Origin: Oleiagrimonas sp963747595
GTDB lineage: Bacteria > Pseudomonadota > Gammaproteobacteria > Xanthomonadales > Rhodanobacteraceae
Reading direction: 5' to 3'
Length of the DNA stretch: 64,000 nt
NCBI GenBank assembly: GCA_963747595.1
Contig: CAVVFO010000002.1
Location: 1,364,001 to 1,428,000 of the forward strand
Of the stretch, positions 17,339-24,966 are shown piece by piece. Position numbers and translations under genes: made by a program. The notes beneath the pieces were generated by a model, which was not told the origin of the DNA, did no database searches, and was given only the letters and a program-made list of their open reading frames with translations. The first letter of the stretch is position 1; each line of letters starts with the position of its first letter.

Positions 17339-19029
17339 GGCTTGTCCTTGCGCTGCCGTGTCGCGCTTGCGGCATCTGCGGGCGAACGGGAATCACTGCG
17401 CCCGCGAAGCAGCGATTCGGGATGGCGCGACAGGTAATTGGTCAGCACCCGCAGCGAACGCGCGGCGCGCTGGAATTCGTTCAGGGTCCGGTCCAGGTTC
17501 TGCTGCAACGGTGAATCGCCACCGACCGCGCCATTGAGCGTCCTCAGCGTCTTCTGCGCATTCTGCAACGTGGTCTCCAGTTGCGGCTCGAGCTTGGTGT
17601 TGGCCTTCTGCAGCAGGCTGTCGAGTCCCTTGAGGCTGCCATTGAGATGGGTGCCGATCTTGTCCAGCGGCACCTTGTTCAATTTGGTCACGATCTCGCT
17701 GATCTGCTGCTGGATGCGCTCGAAGCTGCCACGTGCCGTGGGAATCTGCAGTGGTCTGGCCAACGGGTCGAATTTCACGTTCTGCTTCACGTGGGGCATG
17801 AAATCCAGCGAGACGTACTGCTGGCCTGTCAGCAGGTTGCCGCTGCGCAACTGCGCACGCAGTCCGTGCTTGACCATGATGCCCAAAAGCGCGCCGTGGT
17901 TTTCCGCATAGCGTGCGCCGGCGTGCTTGACGAAATGCTCGTGCGCCTTGCCCATGCGCTCAGGATAGGTCACCGCCGTCACGTCGATGGGAAAGCGATG
18001 CGCCTTGGGATCGTAGGCCAGCGTGATCGATTTCACCTTGCCCAGTGTGATCCCCTGGAAATCCACCGGCGAGCCCACGGACAGACCCCGCACCGGTTGG
18101 TGAAAGCGCATGCTGATCATCACCGGCGGACCGTTCGGCGGCGTCATGGCATCGTTGCGGTTGTCGTACAGCTTGAACTTGCTGTCCGCCTTGGCCCGGC
18201 TGGAATCATGCGGCTCATCGGGCGGCTGCTGGAAAGCCACGCCACCGGCGACCACCGTGGCCAGCGACTCGGTGTTGAGTTTCACGCCATTGGCATTGAT
18301 GTCGACATTGACGCCGCTGGCATTCCAGAACCGTGTGTGCGGACTGACGAAGCGGTCATCGGGAGCCTTGATGAATATCTGCAGATGCACCCCCTTGCCG
18401 TCCGGATCCAGATGATAGGCCACCACACGCCCAACCTGGATGCGGCGAAAATACACCGGGGAGCCGATGTCGTTCAGCGATCCCAGATCGGGGCTGCTCA
18501 AGGAAAACGTGGTGCCCGGCTCGTTGTGGGTCAGTGGCGGTGGCGTTTCCAGTCCCTTGAAACGGGTTTTCTCCTCCGTCGAATTGCCGGTATCCGCGCC
18601 GATGTACGGCCCGGACAGCAGCGTCCCCAGCCCGGAGACACCGCCCAGCCCGACGCGTGGGCGCACCACCCAGAACCGACTGTCCTTGCTGGCGAAACTC
18701 TCGTCCTTGTCGTCCAGCTGCACCGACACCAGCACATGCGAGCGGTCCTTGCTCAGGGCCAGCGATTTCACCTTGCCGATGACCACGTTCTTGTATTTGA
18801 CATCGGTCTTGCCCGTCTCGATGCCCTGCGCGTTCTGAAAGCTGATGGTGATCGTGGGGCCGGCGTCTGCCCAGGAATGGATCAGCATCGACAGCCCGAC
18901 CAGGGCGGCGGCCAGCGGCACGATCCAGATCCACGACACCTGCCAGCGCTTGCGCCGATGGATCTCCGGCTCGGGCAGCGCATCATTCCGTGGATCGTCC
19001 TGCGGGTGCGGGACGTCAGTCTCAGTCAT
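17335..19029 (-). CDS. pqiB: PqiB, MCE-family intermembrane transport protein
   Basis: 564 aa, close to E. coli PqiB (546). There is one N-terminal membrane helix at about residues 32-52 (WIWIVPLAAALVGLSML), then three MCE/MlaD repeats (TISFQNAQGIETGKT, SLSSPDLGSLNDIGS, MISMRFHQPVRGLSVGS). A long C-terminal helical segment with Leu heptads could form the needle. Known PqiB trimers of dimers span the periplasm and move lipids between membranes. The start overlaps the pqiA2 stop codon by 8 nt. Confidence 0.94.
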   Translation of the reverse strand: MTETDVPHPQDDPRNDALPEPEIHRRKRWQVSWIWIVPLAAALVGLSMLIHSWADAGPTITISFQNAQGIETGKTDVKYKNVVIGKVKSLALSKDRSHVLVSVQLDDKDESFASKDSRFWVVRPRVGLGGVSGLGTLLSGPYIGADTGNSTEEKTRFKGLETPPPLTHNEPGTTFSLSSPDLGSLNDIGSPVYFRRIQVGRVVAYHLDPDGKGVHLQIFIKAPDDRFVSPHTRFWNASGVNVDINANGVKLNTESLATVVAGGVAFQQPPDEPHDSSRAKADSKFKLYDNRNDAMTPPNGPPVMISMRFHQPVRGLSVGSPVDFQGITLGKVKSITLAYDPKAHRFPIDVTAVTYPERMGKAHEHFVKHAGARYAENHGALLGIMVKHGLRAQLRSGNLLTGQQYVSLDFMPHVKQNVKFDPLARPLQIPTARGSFERIQQQISEIVTKLNKVPLDKIGTHLNGSLKGLDSLLQKANTKLEPQLETTLQNAQKTLRTLNGAVGGDSPLQQNLDRTLNEFQRAARSLRVLTNYLSRHPESLLRGRSDSRSPADAASATRQRKDKP

Positions 19030-19690
19030 GGTGTTTCCCTTGGGATGTTCTGCGCGACTGCTGCTCGCGGTCCCAGATCAGACGTGGATCAAAACTCATG
19101 GAAGCCAGCATGGTCAATACCACCACCAGGCCGAAGAAAATGACGCCGGGGCGCGGTTGCACCAGCGCCAGCGAGCCGAACTGCACCAGGGCCACCAGCA
19201 ACGTGACCACGAACACGTCCAGCATCGACCAGTATCCGATATGTTCGATCAGCCGGTACAGCCGCGCGTGGTGCACATTGCCGTTCTTCTTGCCGCGATG
19301 CACGCCGACCAGCAACACGATCAGGGCAAAGAACTTCAGCATCGGCACCAGGATGCTGGCCACGAACACGATGACGGCAAGATCGCCCGCGCCACTGTGC
19401 CATAGCTCCACCACGCCACTGATGATGGTGTTGTCCTGGGCCTGGCTGAACAACTGGCCCGTCCGCATGATGGGCAGCACATTAGCCGGAATGTAGAGAA
19501 TCATCGCCGTCAGCAGAAGCGCCCAGGTGTAGGCGAGGCTGTGCGGCCGCCGTTGCTGCAAGTGGGTCCCGCACCGCGGACAATGCGCGTCTTCGCCAAC
19601 GGCCGGCTGCTGGCACACCAGACCACAGCCATGGCACGCCACCAGGCCCATGCTCGCGGCCGATTTCACCACCGGAGCGCTCACTCGCAT
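19022..19690 (-). CDS. pqiA: PqiA second half: paraquat-inducible protein A family membrane protein
   Basis: 222 aa. It has an N-terminal zinc-ribbon-like pair (CHGCGLV and CPRCGTH) and four predicted membrane helices, including YTWALLLTAMILYIPANVLPIM and WSMLDVFVVTLLVALVQF. E. coli PqiA is one protein of two such halves; here each half is a separate gene. The ATG at 19690 (MRVSAP) overlaps the stop codon of the upstream half by 10 nt. The open frame runs to 20257, but that extension is the wrong frame of the first half. Probable partner of PqiB/PqiC. Confidence 0.9.
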   Translation of the reverse strand: MRVSAPVVKSAASMGLVACHGCGLVCQQPAVGEDAHCPRCGTHLQQRRPHSLAYTWALLLTAMILYIPANVLPIMRTGQLFSQAQDNTIISGVVELWHSGAGDLAVIVFVASILVPMLKFFALIVLLVGVHRGKKNGNVHHARLYRLIEHIGYWSMLDVFVVTLLVALVQFGSLALVQPRPGVIFFGLVVVLTMLASMSFDPRLIWDREQQSRRTSQGKHHD

Positions 19691-20331
19691 CCCTCCAGAT
19701 GAATATCCCAGAATTCGCGGATATCGAAAGTGGTCACCATCGGCAGAAAGACGGCCAACAAGGCGAAGGCCAGCAGTCCAGGATCGACATGCGTCTGGAA
19801 CACGCCGGAGATCTTCACCAGCGCCACCAGCGTCCCCAGCACGAAGACCTCGATCAGGCTCCACGGACGAATACGCCGGATGATGGCGCTCATGACCGCA
19901 AAACCGGGGGGGCGGCGGCGCACACGGATAAACACCAGCACCCACAGAAACAGCAATATCTGCATCAGCGGCAGAACGAACAGCGTCATCGCCGCCAGCA
20001 TGGCCACAACGCCGCTGCCCTCGCGCCCAATGGCGATGATCGCCTGCCACAGCGTCGTTGCATTGTGGTGGCCGTTCAGGCCCAGGGACACGATAGGCCA
20101 TGCATTGGCCATCACGAACGCGATCAGCGCCGCCAACGTCATCGCCAGCATGGCGTCGACACCCAGCCACGGGCCCCGATACAGCACCGCACCGCACCGC
20201 ACACAGCGTGCCGACTGCCCGCGACCGACTGCGCGGCGCACATGCACGGCATCGCACTGCTCACAGGCCACCAGGCGGGCATCCGACTTCTGCAAGAAAA
20301 ACCATCCGCAACTCAAACGATACGGGGGCAT
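19681..20331 (-). CDS. pqiA: PqiA first half: paraquat-inducible protein A family membrane protein
   Basis: 216 aa. It carries CEQC and CVRC pairs near the N-terminus and four membrane helices, with the family's NAWPIVSLGL and SLIEVFVLGTLVALVKI segments. It is the equivalent of one half of E. coli PqiA. ATG at 20331 is chosen; a TTG at 20340 would add three residues. First gene of the pqi operon, divergent from cnoX across about 140 bp, so both promoters must lie there. No SoxS-type box was recognised. Confidence 0.88.
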   Translation of the reverse strand: MPPYRLSCGWFFLQKSDARLVACEQCDAVHVRRAVGRGQSARCVRCGAVLYRGPWLGVDAMLAMTLAALIAFVMANAWPIVSLGLNGHHNATTLWQAIIAIGREGSGVVAMLAAMTLFVLPLMQILLFLWVLVFIRVRRRPPGFAVMSAIIRRIRPWSLIEVFVLGTLVALVKISGVFQTHVDPGLLAFALLAVFLPMVTTFDIREFWDIHLEGCE

Positions 20332-20473
20332 TATGACCAATCCCGGCTGCGACAGCGAAACCCGTCGGCCATGCCGGTTATTTTCCAGACTGCAGCGGCA
20401 CGCGTCGCTGATCGCTTGTTAAACTGCCACACATTCCGGGGCAAGCCACCCCGCCCCGCCAGCGGATACCGTC

Positions 20474-21355
20474 ATGACCGTTCCAGCCGAACACGTGTTC
20501 GACGTCAACGAAGACACCTTCGAAGACGCGGTTCTCAATACCTCCCTGCAGACTCCGGTCCTGGTCGACTTCTGGGCATCGTGGTGCGAGCCCTGCAAGG
20601 CACTCGGTCCGCTGCTGGAAAAACTGGCAGCCGAATACCACGGAGCCTTTCGCCTCGCCAAGGTCGACGTCGAAGCGGCACCCTCGCTGGCGACCATGTT
20701 CGGCATCCGCAGCATTCCGACCGTGGTGCTGCTCAAGGACGGACAAGTGGCCGATGGCTTCTCCGGCGCCCTGGCGGAAAACCAGCTGCGCGAGTTCCTC
20801 GGCCGCCATGTGGAACCGGCGAGCGCCATCATCACCCGGGGCGACGACGTGGCCACCCCGGCCCCAGACGAAGTACCCGCGGAAAGCGCAGAACATGCCA
20901 TTACGCGGTTGCAGCAGGCCATCGCGGCTGCACCGGAGCGGGCGGAACTGAAGCTGGACCTGGCACTGGCGCAGATGCGCACCGGCAATGTGAGCGCCGC
21001 GCGCACTCAGCTGGAGGCATTGCCGGCCGAGCTGGCCACCGATGTCCGCGCCGAACGTCTGCGCGGACAGCTGGCGCTGTCCGAAGCGCTGGATGGTGCG
21101 GACGACGAAGACGCTCTGCGACACCGCATCCAGGCCGACCCGCAGGACTGGTCCGCCCGCGACCAGTTGGGCATCCGCCTGCTGCTCGGCGATACGCCGG
21201 AAGCGGGACTGGAGCAGTTCCTGCACATCCTGCAACATCAACGCGACTGGCACGATGGCCTGGCCAAACAGCGCTTGCTGGCCGCGTTCCGGATACTGGA
21301 CGATCCGGCGATGGTCGGCCGCTACCGGCGTCGCATGGCGTCGCTGCTGTTCTGA
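20474..21355 (+). CDS. cnoX: CnoX (YbbN)-type thioredoxin-TPR chaperedoxin
   Basis: 293 aa. The N-terminal thioredoxin domain (about residues 8-112) has active site WCEPC at about residue 39 and the cis-Pro segment IRSIPTVV. The C-terminal half holds TPR-like helices (AITRLQQAIAAAPERAELK). E. coli CnoX has lost the reactive CxxC pair (SxxC); this protein keeps both cysteines, as in Caulobacter-type CnoX, so redox activity is likely. Family role: protects chlorine- or heat-damaged substrates and hands them to GroEL or DnaK. Confidence 0.92.
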   Translation: MTVPAEHVFDVNEDTFEDAVLNTSLQTPVLVDFWASWCEPCKALGPLLEKLAAEYHGAFRLAKVDVEAAPSLATMFGIRSIPTVVLLKDGQVADGFSGALAENQLREFLGRHVEPASAIITRGDDVATPAPDEVPAESAEHAITRLQQAIAAAPERAELKLDLALAQMRTGNVSAARTQLEALPAELATDVRAERLRGQLALSEALDGADDEDALRHRIQADPQDWSARDQLGIRLLLGDTPEAGLEQFLHILQHQRDWHDGLAKQRLLAAFRILDDPAMVGRYRRRMASLLF

Positions 21356-21628
21356 GCGGAGCTGCACGGACGCCGGCAGGCACTTCGGCGGCTTGCCCGG
21401 CACGCGGCATGCCCGGATTCCGTCCTGGCGACTGATTCGCGCACACCCGGAGCGGAGCGCCGCGGCAAGTGCCTGCGGGGGCCACGCCCCCCAGGCGCCA
21501 AGGCTGTACGCTGATTCGAGATCGCCCGGCCCTGCGCCGGGCGCATCCATCCACAGCGCAGCACGCACGCAGGCGCATATCCGCCTCAAGCCGGACATCG
21601 CCCATTTTCCTCACGGTATCCTGCATCC

Positions 21629-22366
21629 ATGACGCGACTACGCTTCAAGCGCTACCTGCTCACCGGTCTGCTGACAATCATCCCGCTGTGGGTGACCTGG
21701 ACCGTGTTCATCTTCATCCTGGGCCTGCTGGCAGGTCTGGGGGCACCGCTGATGTCCGGCTTGATCAGCGCCCTGGCGCTGGTGGCTCCGCATACCGCCG
21801 CCGAACTCAACCATCGCTGGTTGCTGTCGGTTCTCGCGCTGGTGGTGACCCTGGTTCTGCTTTACGGAATCGGGGCGCTGGCACATCGCGTGATCGGCCA
21901 GCGCCTGTTGAACGCTTTCGACGCCGTGCTGCAACGCATCCCCCTGGTGCAGACCATCTACGGCGGCACCAAGAAGCTGATGACGGTACTGCAGACCAAA
22001 CCCAGCGGCGTGCAGCGCGTCGTGCTGATCGATTTTCCGCGCCGCGGCATGAAAGTCATCGGCTTCGTCACCCGCATCATGCGTGAAGACGGCACCGGCC
22101 GCGAAATGGCCGCTGTCTACATCCCCACCACGCCCAACCCCACCGGTGGCTATCTGGAAGTGGTGCCGGTCGAGGAGATCACGCCCACCGACTGGACCGT
22201 GGACCAGGCCATGGCGTTCATCATTTCCGGCGGCGCGATGGCACCCGACACCCTGCCTGCATCGGTTCGCGACACGAAGGATGCACGTGACAGGAACCCT
22301 CAGGGGGCCGCCGCAGCAGACGGCGCAACATCCCCACGCGGTCTCGGGCCGGAGGCCGACCCCTGA
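21629..22366 (+). CDS. DUF502 family inner-membrane protein
   Basis: 245 aa. Two hydrophobic spans at about residues 9-36 and 68-93 are followed by a soluble domain with the family's hallmark PLVQTIYGGTKKL and FPRRGMKVIGFVT, and IPTTPNPTGGYLEVVP. Function of this family is unknown. The C-terminal 25 residues are Ala/Gly/Asp-rich and probably disordered. The 270 bp before it contain no gene; an inverted repeat (GCAGGCACTT and AAGTGCCTGC) and a GCCCGGC hairpin are visible there. Confidence 0.88.
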   Translation: MTRLRFKRYLLTGLLTIIPLWVTWTVFIFILGLLAGLGAPLMSGLISALALVAPHTAAELNHRWLLSVLALVVTLVLLYGIGALAHRVIGQRLLNAFDAVLQRIPLVQTIYGGTKKLMTVLQTKPSGVQRVVLIDFPRRGMKVIGFVTRIMREDGTGREMAAVYIPTTPNPTGGYLEVVPVEEITPTDWTVDQAMAFIISGGAMAPDTLPASVRDTKDARDRNPQGAAAADGATSPRGLGPEADP

Positions 22367-22511
22367 CCTTCGACACTGTAGTCGGCATGACTTTCATCCT
22401 ACGCTCGAGGCAAGAAACGTGGCCCGTCATGCTCCAAAGGGGGAGCACGCGAGCAAGAGCCGCGTTCCAACTACCGTGCCCGCTGGGGCGCGCCGATTGA
22501 AGAGGAAACAC

Positions 22512-24659
22512 ATGAACAAGCAGTTACTCAAGCCGCTTGCGCTGGCTGTGGGACTGGCGCTGGCCGCCAGCGGATGCAGCCACAAGAACGAATCGTCCAA
22601 GCAGTCCGCAGCGCCGACATCCTCTGCCAAGGCTACGCCCAAGCCGGCGTCTTCGACCCAACCGGCCGGAGTGAAGATGGCCGCCGCCAAGAATGTCTTC
22701 GACACCAGCGAGCTGGACACCAAGGCCAACGTCTGCAACAACCTCAATACGTTCGTCAACGCCAAGTGGGTGGCCGCCAATCCGATCCCCAGGGACCACA
22801 CCCGCTGGGGCGCGTTCGAGCAACTGGCCGACAAGAGCCTCGACGACCAGCACACCATCGTGAAGAAAGCCGCAGCCGATGCCGCCTCGGCCAAGGCCGG
22901 CTCCATCGAGCAGAAGATCGGCTACCTGTTCAAGTCCGGCATGGACGACACCGCCATCGACAAGGCCGGCTACGGTCCGATCAAGCCGGAGCTGACGAAA
23001 GTCGACCAAATCAAGAGCCACGAGGATCTGGGCCCCTATCTGACGCAGGAATTCGCCGACGGCAACGGCTATGTCTTTGGTCTGGGTGCAGGCGCGGACT
23101 TCAAGAACGCCAAGAAGGAAATCGCCTACGTCGACCAGTCCGGCCTGGGCCTGCCCACGCCGGCGTACTACACGGACAAGAAATACGCCTCGCAGCGCAA
23201 GCAATATCTCAAGTACATCACCGACAGCTTCAAACTGGTGGGCGAATCCGACGCCCAGGCCAGGAAGCAGGCCAATGAGGTGATGGATTTCGAAACCAGA
23301 CTGGCCAAGGCCTCGCTGTCGCGCATCGAGCTGCGCAAGCCGGACAATCAATACCATTTCGTCACCTTCCAGCAGGCACACAAGGTGACGCCGGACTTCG
23401 ACTGGAAGGCCTTCTTCAAGGCGCAGAATGCCGACGTCGAGAAGGGCTTCTCGCTGTCGCAGCCCAAGTTCTTCGCCGAATTCCAGAAATTGCTGGCGCA
23501 CGCACCGCTGTCGCACTGGAAGGCCTATCTGCGCTTCCACACCATCAGCAGCAACGCGCCGTATCTGTCCAAGGCGTTCCGCGACAACCGCTTCGATTTC
23601 TACGGCAAGACCCTGCAGGGGCAGCCACAGCAGAGGCCACGCTGGAAGCAGGTCCTGAGCGCCGTCAACGGCGGCATGGGACAGGCACTGGGTCAGCTGT
23701 ACGTGGCCAAGTACTTCCCGCCCGAGGCCAAGGCCCGCGCCGACCAGCTGGTCAAGAACGTGCGCCAGGCGCTGAAGCAGCGCATCGAGCACGCCAGCTG
23801 GATGAGCGAACCGACCCGCAAGAAGGCGCTGGAGAAGTGGAGCAAGTTCCTGCCCAAGATCGGTTACCCGGACACGTGGCGCTCATGGGAGGGCCTGAAG
23901 ATCGTGCCGGACAACTTCTATGCCAACATGCAGGCGGCGTCGAAATTCGATCACGCCTACGAGATGAGCAAGATCGGCAAGCCCACCGACCGCCACCGCT
24001 GGGGCATGACCCCGCAGACGGTCAATGCGTACTACAACCCGACCGACAACACCATCAACTTCCCGGCCGCCATCCTGCAGCCGCCGTTCTTCTATGCGCA
24101 CGGCGATTATGCGGTCAATTACGGTGGTATCGGCGCGGTGATCGGGCATGAGTCCAGTCATGGCTTCGACGACGAGGGCAGTCAGTTCGACGGCAACGGC
24201 AACCACGTGGACTGGTGGACCAAGGCCGATCGCACGAAGTTCGATGCGCGTACCCAGAAACTGGTGAACCAGTTCGACCAGTACGCGCCGATCAAGGGCA
24301 AGCCGGACCTGCACGTCAAGGGCAAGCTGACACTGGGCGAGAACATCGCCGATCTGTCCGGCTTGAACACCGCCTACATCGCCCTGCAGAACGTGCTGAA
24401 GAACCACCCGAAGGTGGCCAACGAGAAGATCAACGGCTACACCGAGGATCAGCGCTTCTTCATGGCCTGGGCACGCGTGTGGCGCGGCGAGACCCGCGAG
24501 AAGGCGCAGGAGGTGATGCTGAACGTGGATCCGCATTCGCCGACCCAGTTCCGCGCCATCGGTGCTCCGTCGAACATGCCGGCCTTCGCCAAGGCGTTCA
24601 AGTGCAAGCCCGGCGACGCCATGGTGCGTCCGAAGGACAAGCGCGTCCAGATCTGGTAA
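22512..24659 (+). CDS. M13 family metallopeptidase lipoprotein (neprilysin/PepO-like)
   Basis: 715 aa. A signal peptide ends in the lipobox-like LAASGCSHK (Cys at about residue 22), then a Ser/Ala/Pro-rich linker of about 30 residues. The peptidase has zinc motif HESSH in IGHESSHGFDDEG (about residue 547), the third-ligand motif GENIADLSGL, and NAYYNPTDNTINFPA upstream. The C-terminus matches the family (CKPGDAM..KRVQIW). The ATG at 22512 has GAGGAA upstream; the frame is open back to 22083 only because it crosses the preceding gene. Probably a periplasmic or outer-membrane oligopeptidase. Confidence 0.95.
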   Translation: MNKQLLKPLALAVGLALAASGCSHKNESSKQSAAPTSSAKATPKPASSTQPAGVKMAAAKNVFDTSELDTKANVCNNLNTFVNAKWVAANPIPRDHTRWGAFEQLADKSLDDQHTIVKKAAADAASAKAGSIEQKIGYLFKSGMDDTAIDKAGYGPIKPELTKVDQIKSHEDLGPYLTQEFADGNGYVFGLGAGADFKNAKKEIAYVDQSGLGLPTPAYYTDKKYASQRKQYLKYITDSFKLVGESDAQARKQANEVMDFETRLAKASLSRIELRKPDNQYHFVTFQQAHKVTPDFDWKAFFKAQNADVEKGFSLSQPKFFAEFQKLLAHAPLSHWKAYLRFHTISSNAPYLSKAFRDNRFDFYGKTLQGQPQQRPRWKQVLSAVNGGMGQALGQLYVAKYFPPEAKARADQLVKNVRQALKQRIEHASWMSEPTRKKALEKWSKFLPKIGYPDTWRSWEGLKIVPDNFYANMQAASKFDHAYEMSKIGKPTDRHRWGMTPQTVNAYYNPTDNTINFPAAILQPPFFYAHGDYAVNYGGIGAVIGHESSHGFDDEGSQFDGNGNHVDWWTKADRTKFDARTQKLVNQFDQYAPIKGKPDLHVKGKLTLGENIADLSGLNTAYIALQNVLKNHPKVANEKINGYTEDQRFFMAWARVWRGETREKAQEVMLNVDPHSPTQFRAIGAPSNMPAFAKAFKCKPGDAMVRPKDKRVQIW

Positions 24660-24672
24660 AGCGCAGCAACAT

Positions 24673-24745
24673 CCCCGAGCCCGGCGGTGGCCGGGCTCGG
24701 GGCAACATCCAAGCGCCGCACTTTTGTGCGGCGCTTTTTTATTTT
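24673..24745 (+). terminator. Tandem hairpins terminating the M13 peptidase gene
   Basis: The first hairpin is a perfect 13-bp stem (24673-24685 with 24690-24702, loop GGTG) without a T-run. The second is a perfect 11-bp stem (24711-24721 with 24726-24736, loop TTTT) running into a T-rich tail (24735-24745). The second is a standard Rho-independent terminator. The first may stabilise the transcript 3' end or act as an upstream pause. Confidence 0.92.
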
Positions 24746-24750
24746 CAGCA

Positions 24751-24882
24751 GGATGGATCAAGAAGCGGCGGCAACGGATCCGCCTGCTTGCGGTCATTCG
24801 TCCAACTGTCTTGGGAACAGGCGGCTCCGTCGCGATCGCTCCCGACCCGAGGAAGTCCCCTTGCGGGATTGAGCCGCCCTAC
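24751..24882. repeat. Dispersed palindromic repeat, copy A (long right arm)
   Basis: Contains GGATCCGCCTGCTTGCGG and, 38 bp on, AGGCGGCTCCGTCGCG. It is followed by the long arm CTCCCGACCCGAGGAAGT...CTTGCGGGATTGA and ends in CCGCCCTAC. The outer left arm is degraded. It lies between the M13 peptidase terminator and rapA. The long arm is nearly identical to that of copies B and C. Confidence 0.85.
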
Positions 24883-24966
24883 TCTGGGCGGAGGTTCTCG
24901 CCCCTTTCCAGCGCCTACCGTGGCGGGGGATAATGGACGGCTTCCCTGCCATCGCATTGCCACCGC

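Noticed and set aside
19691..20257. N-terminal extension of the second pqiA gene, suggesting a fused 411-aa protein
   Set aside because: The extension reads the first pqiA half in the wrong frame. Both halves have their own starts and overlap by 10 nt.
21356..21628. Possible small gene or RNA between cnoX and the DUF502 gene
   Set aside because: Frames here are low-complexity and lack ribosome sites. The inverted repeats are short and not followed by T-runs.
22083..22511. Upstream extension of the M13 peptidase frame
   Set aside because: It crosses the DUF502 gene in another frame. The ATG at 22512 gives a proper lipoprotein signal and has a GAGGAA site.
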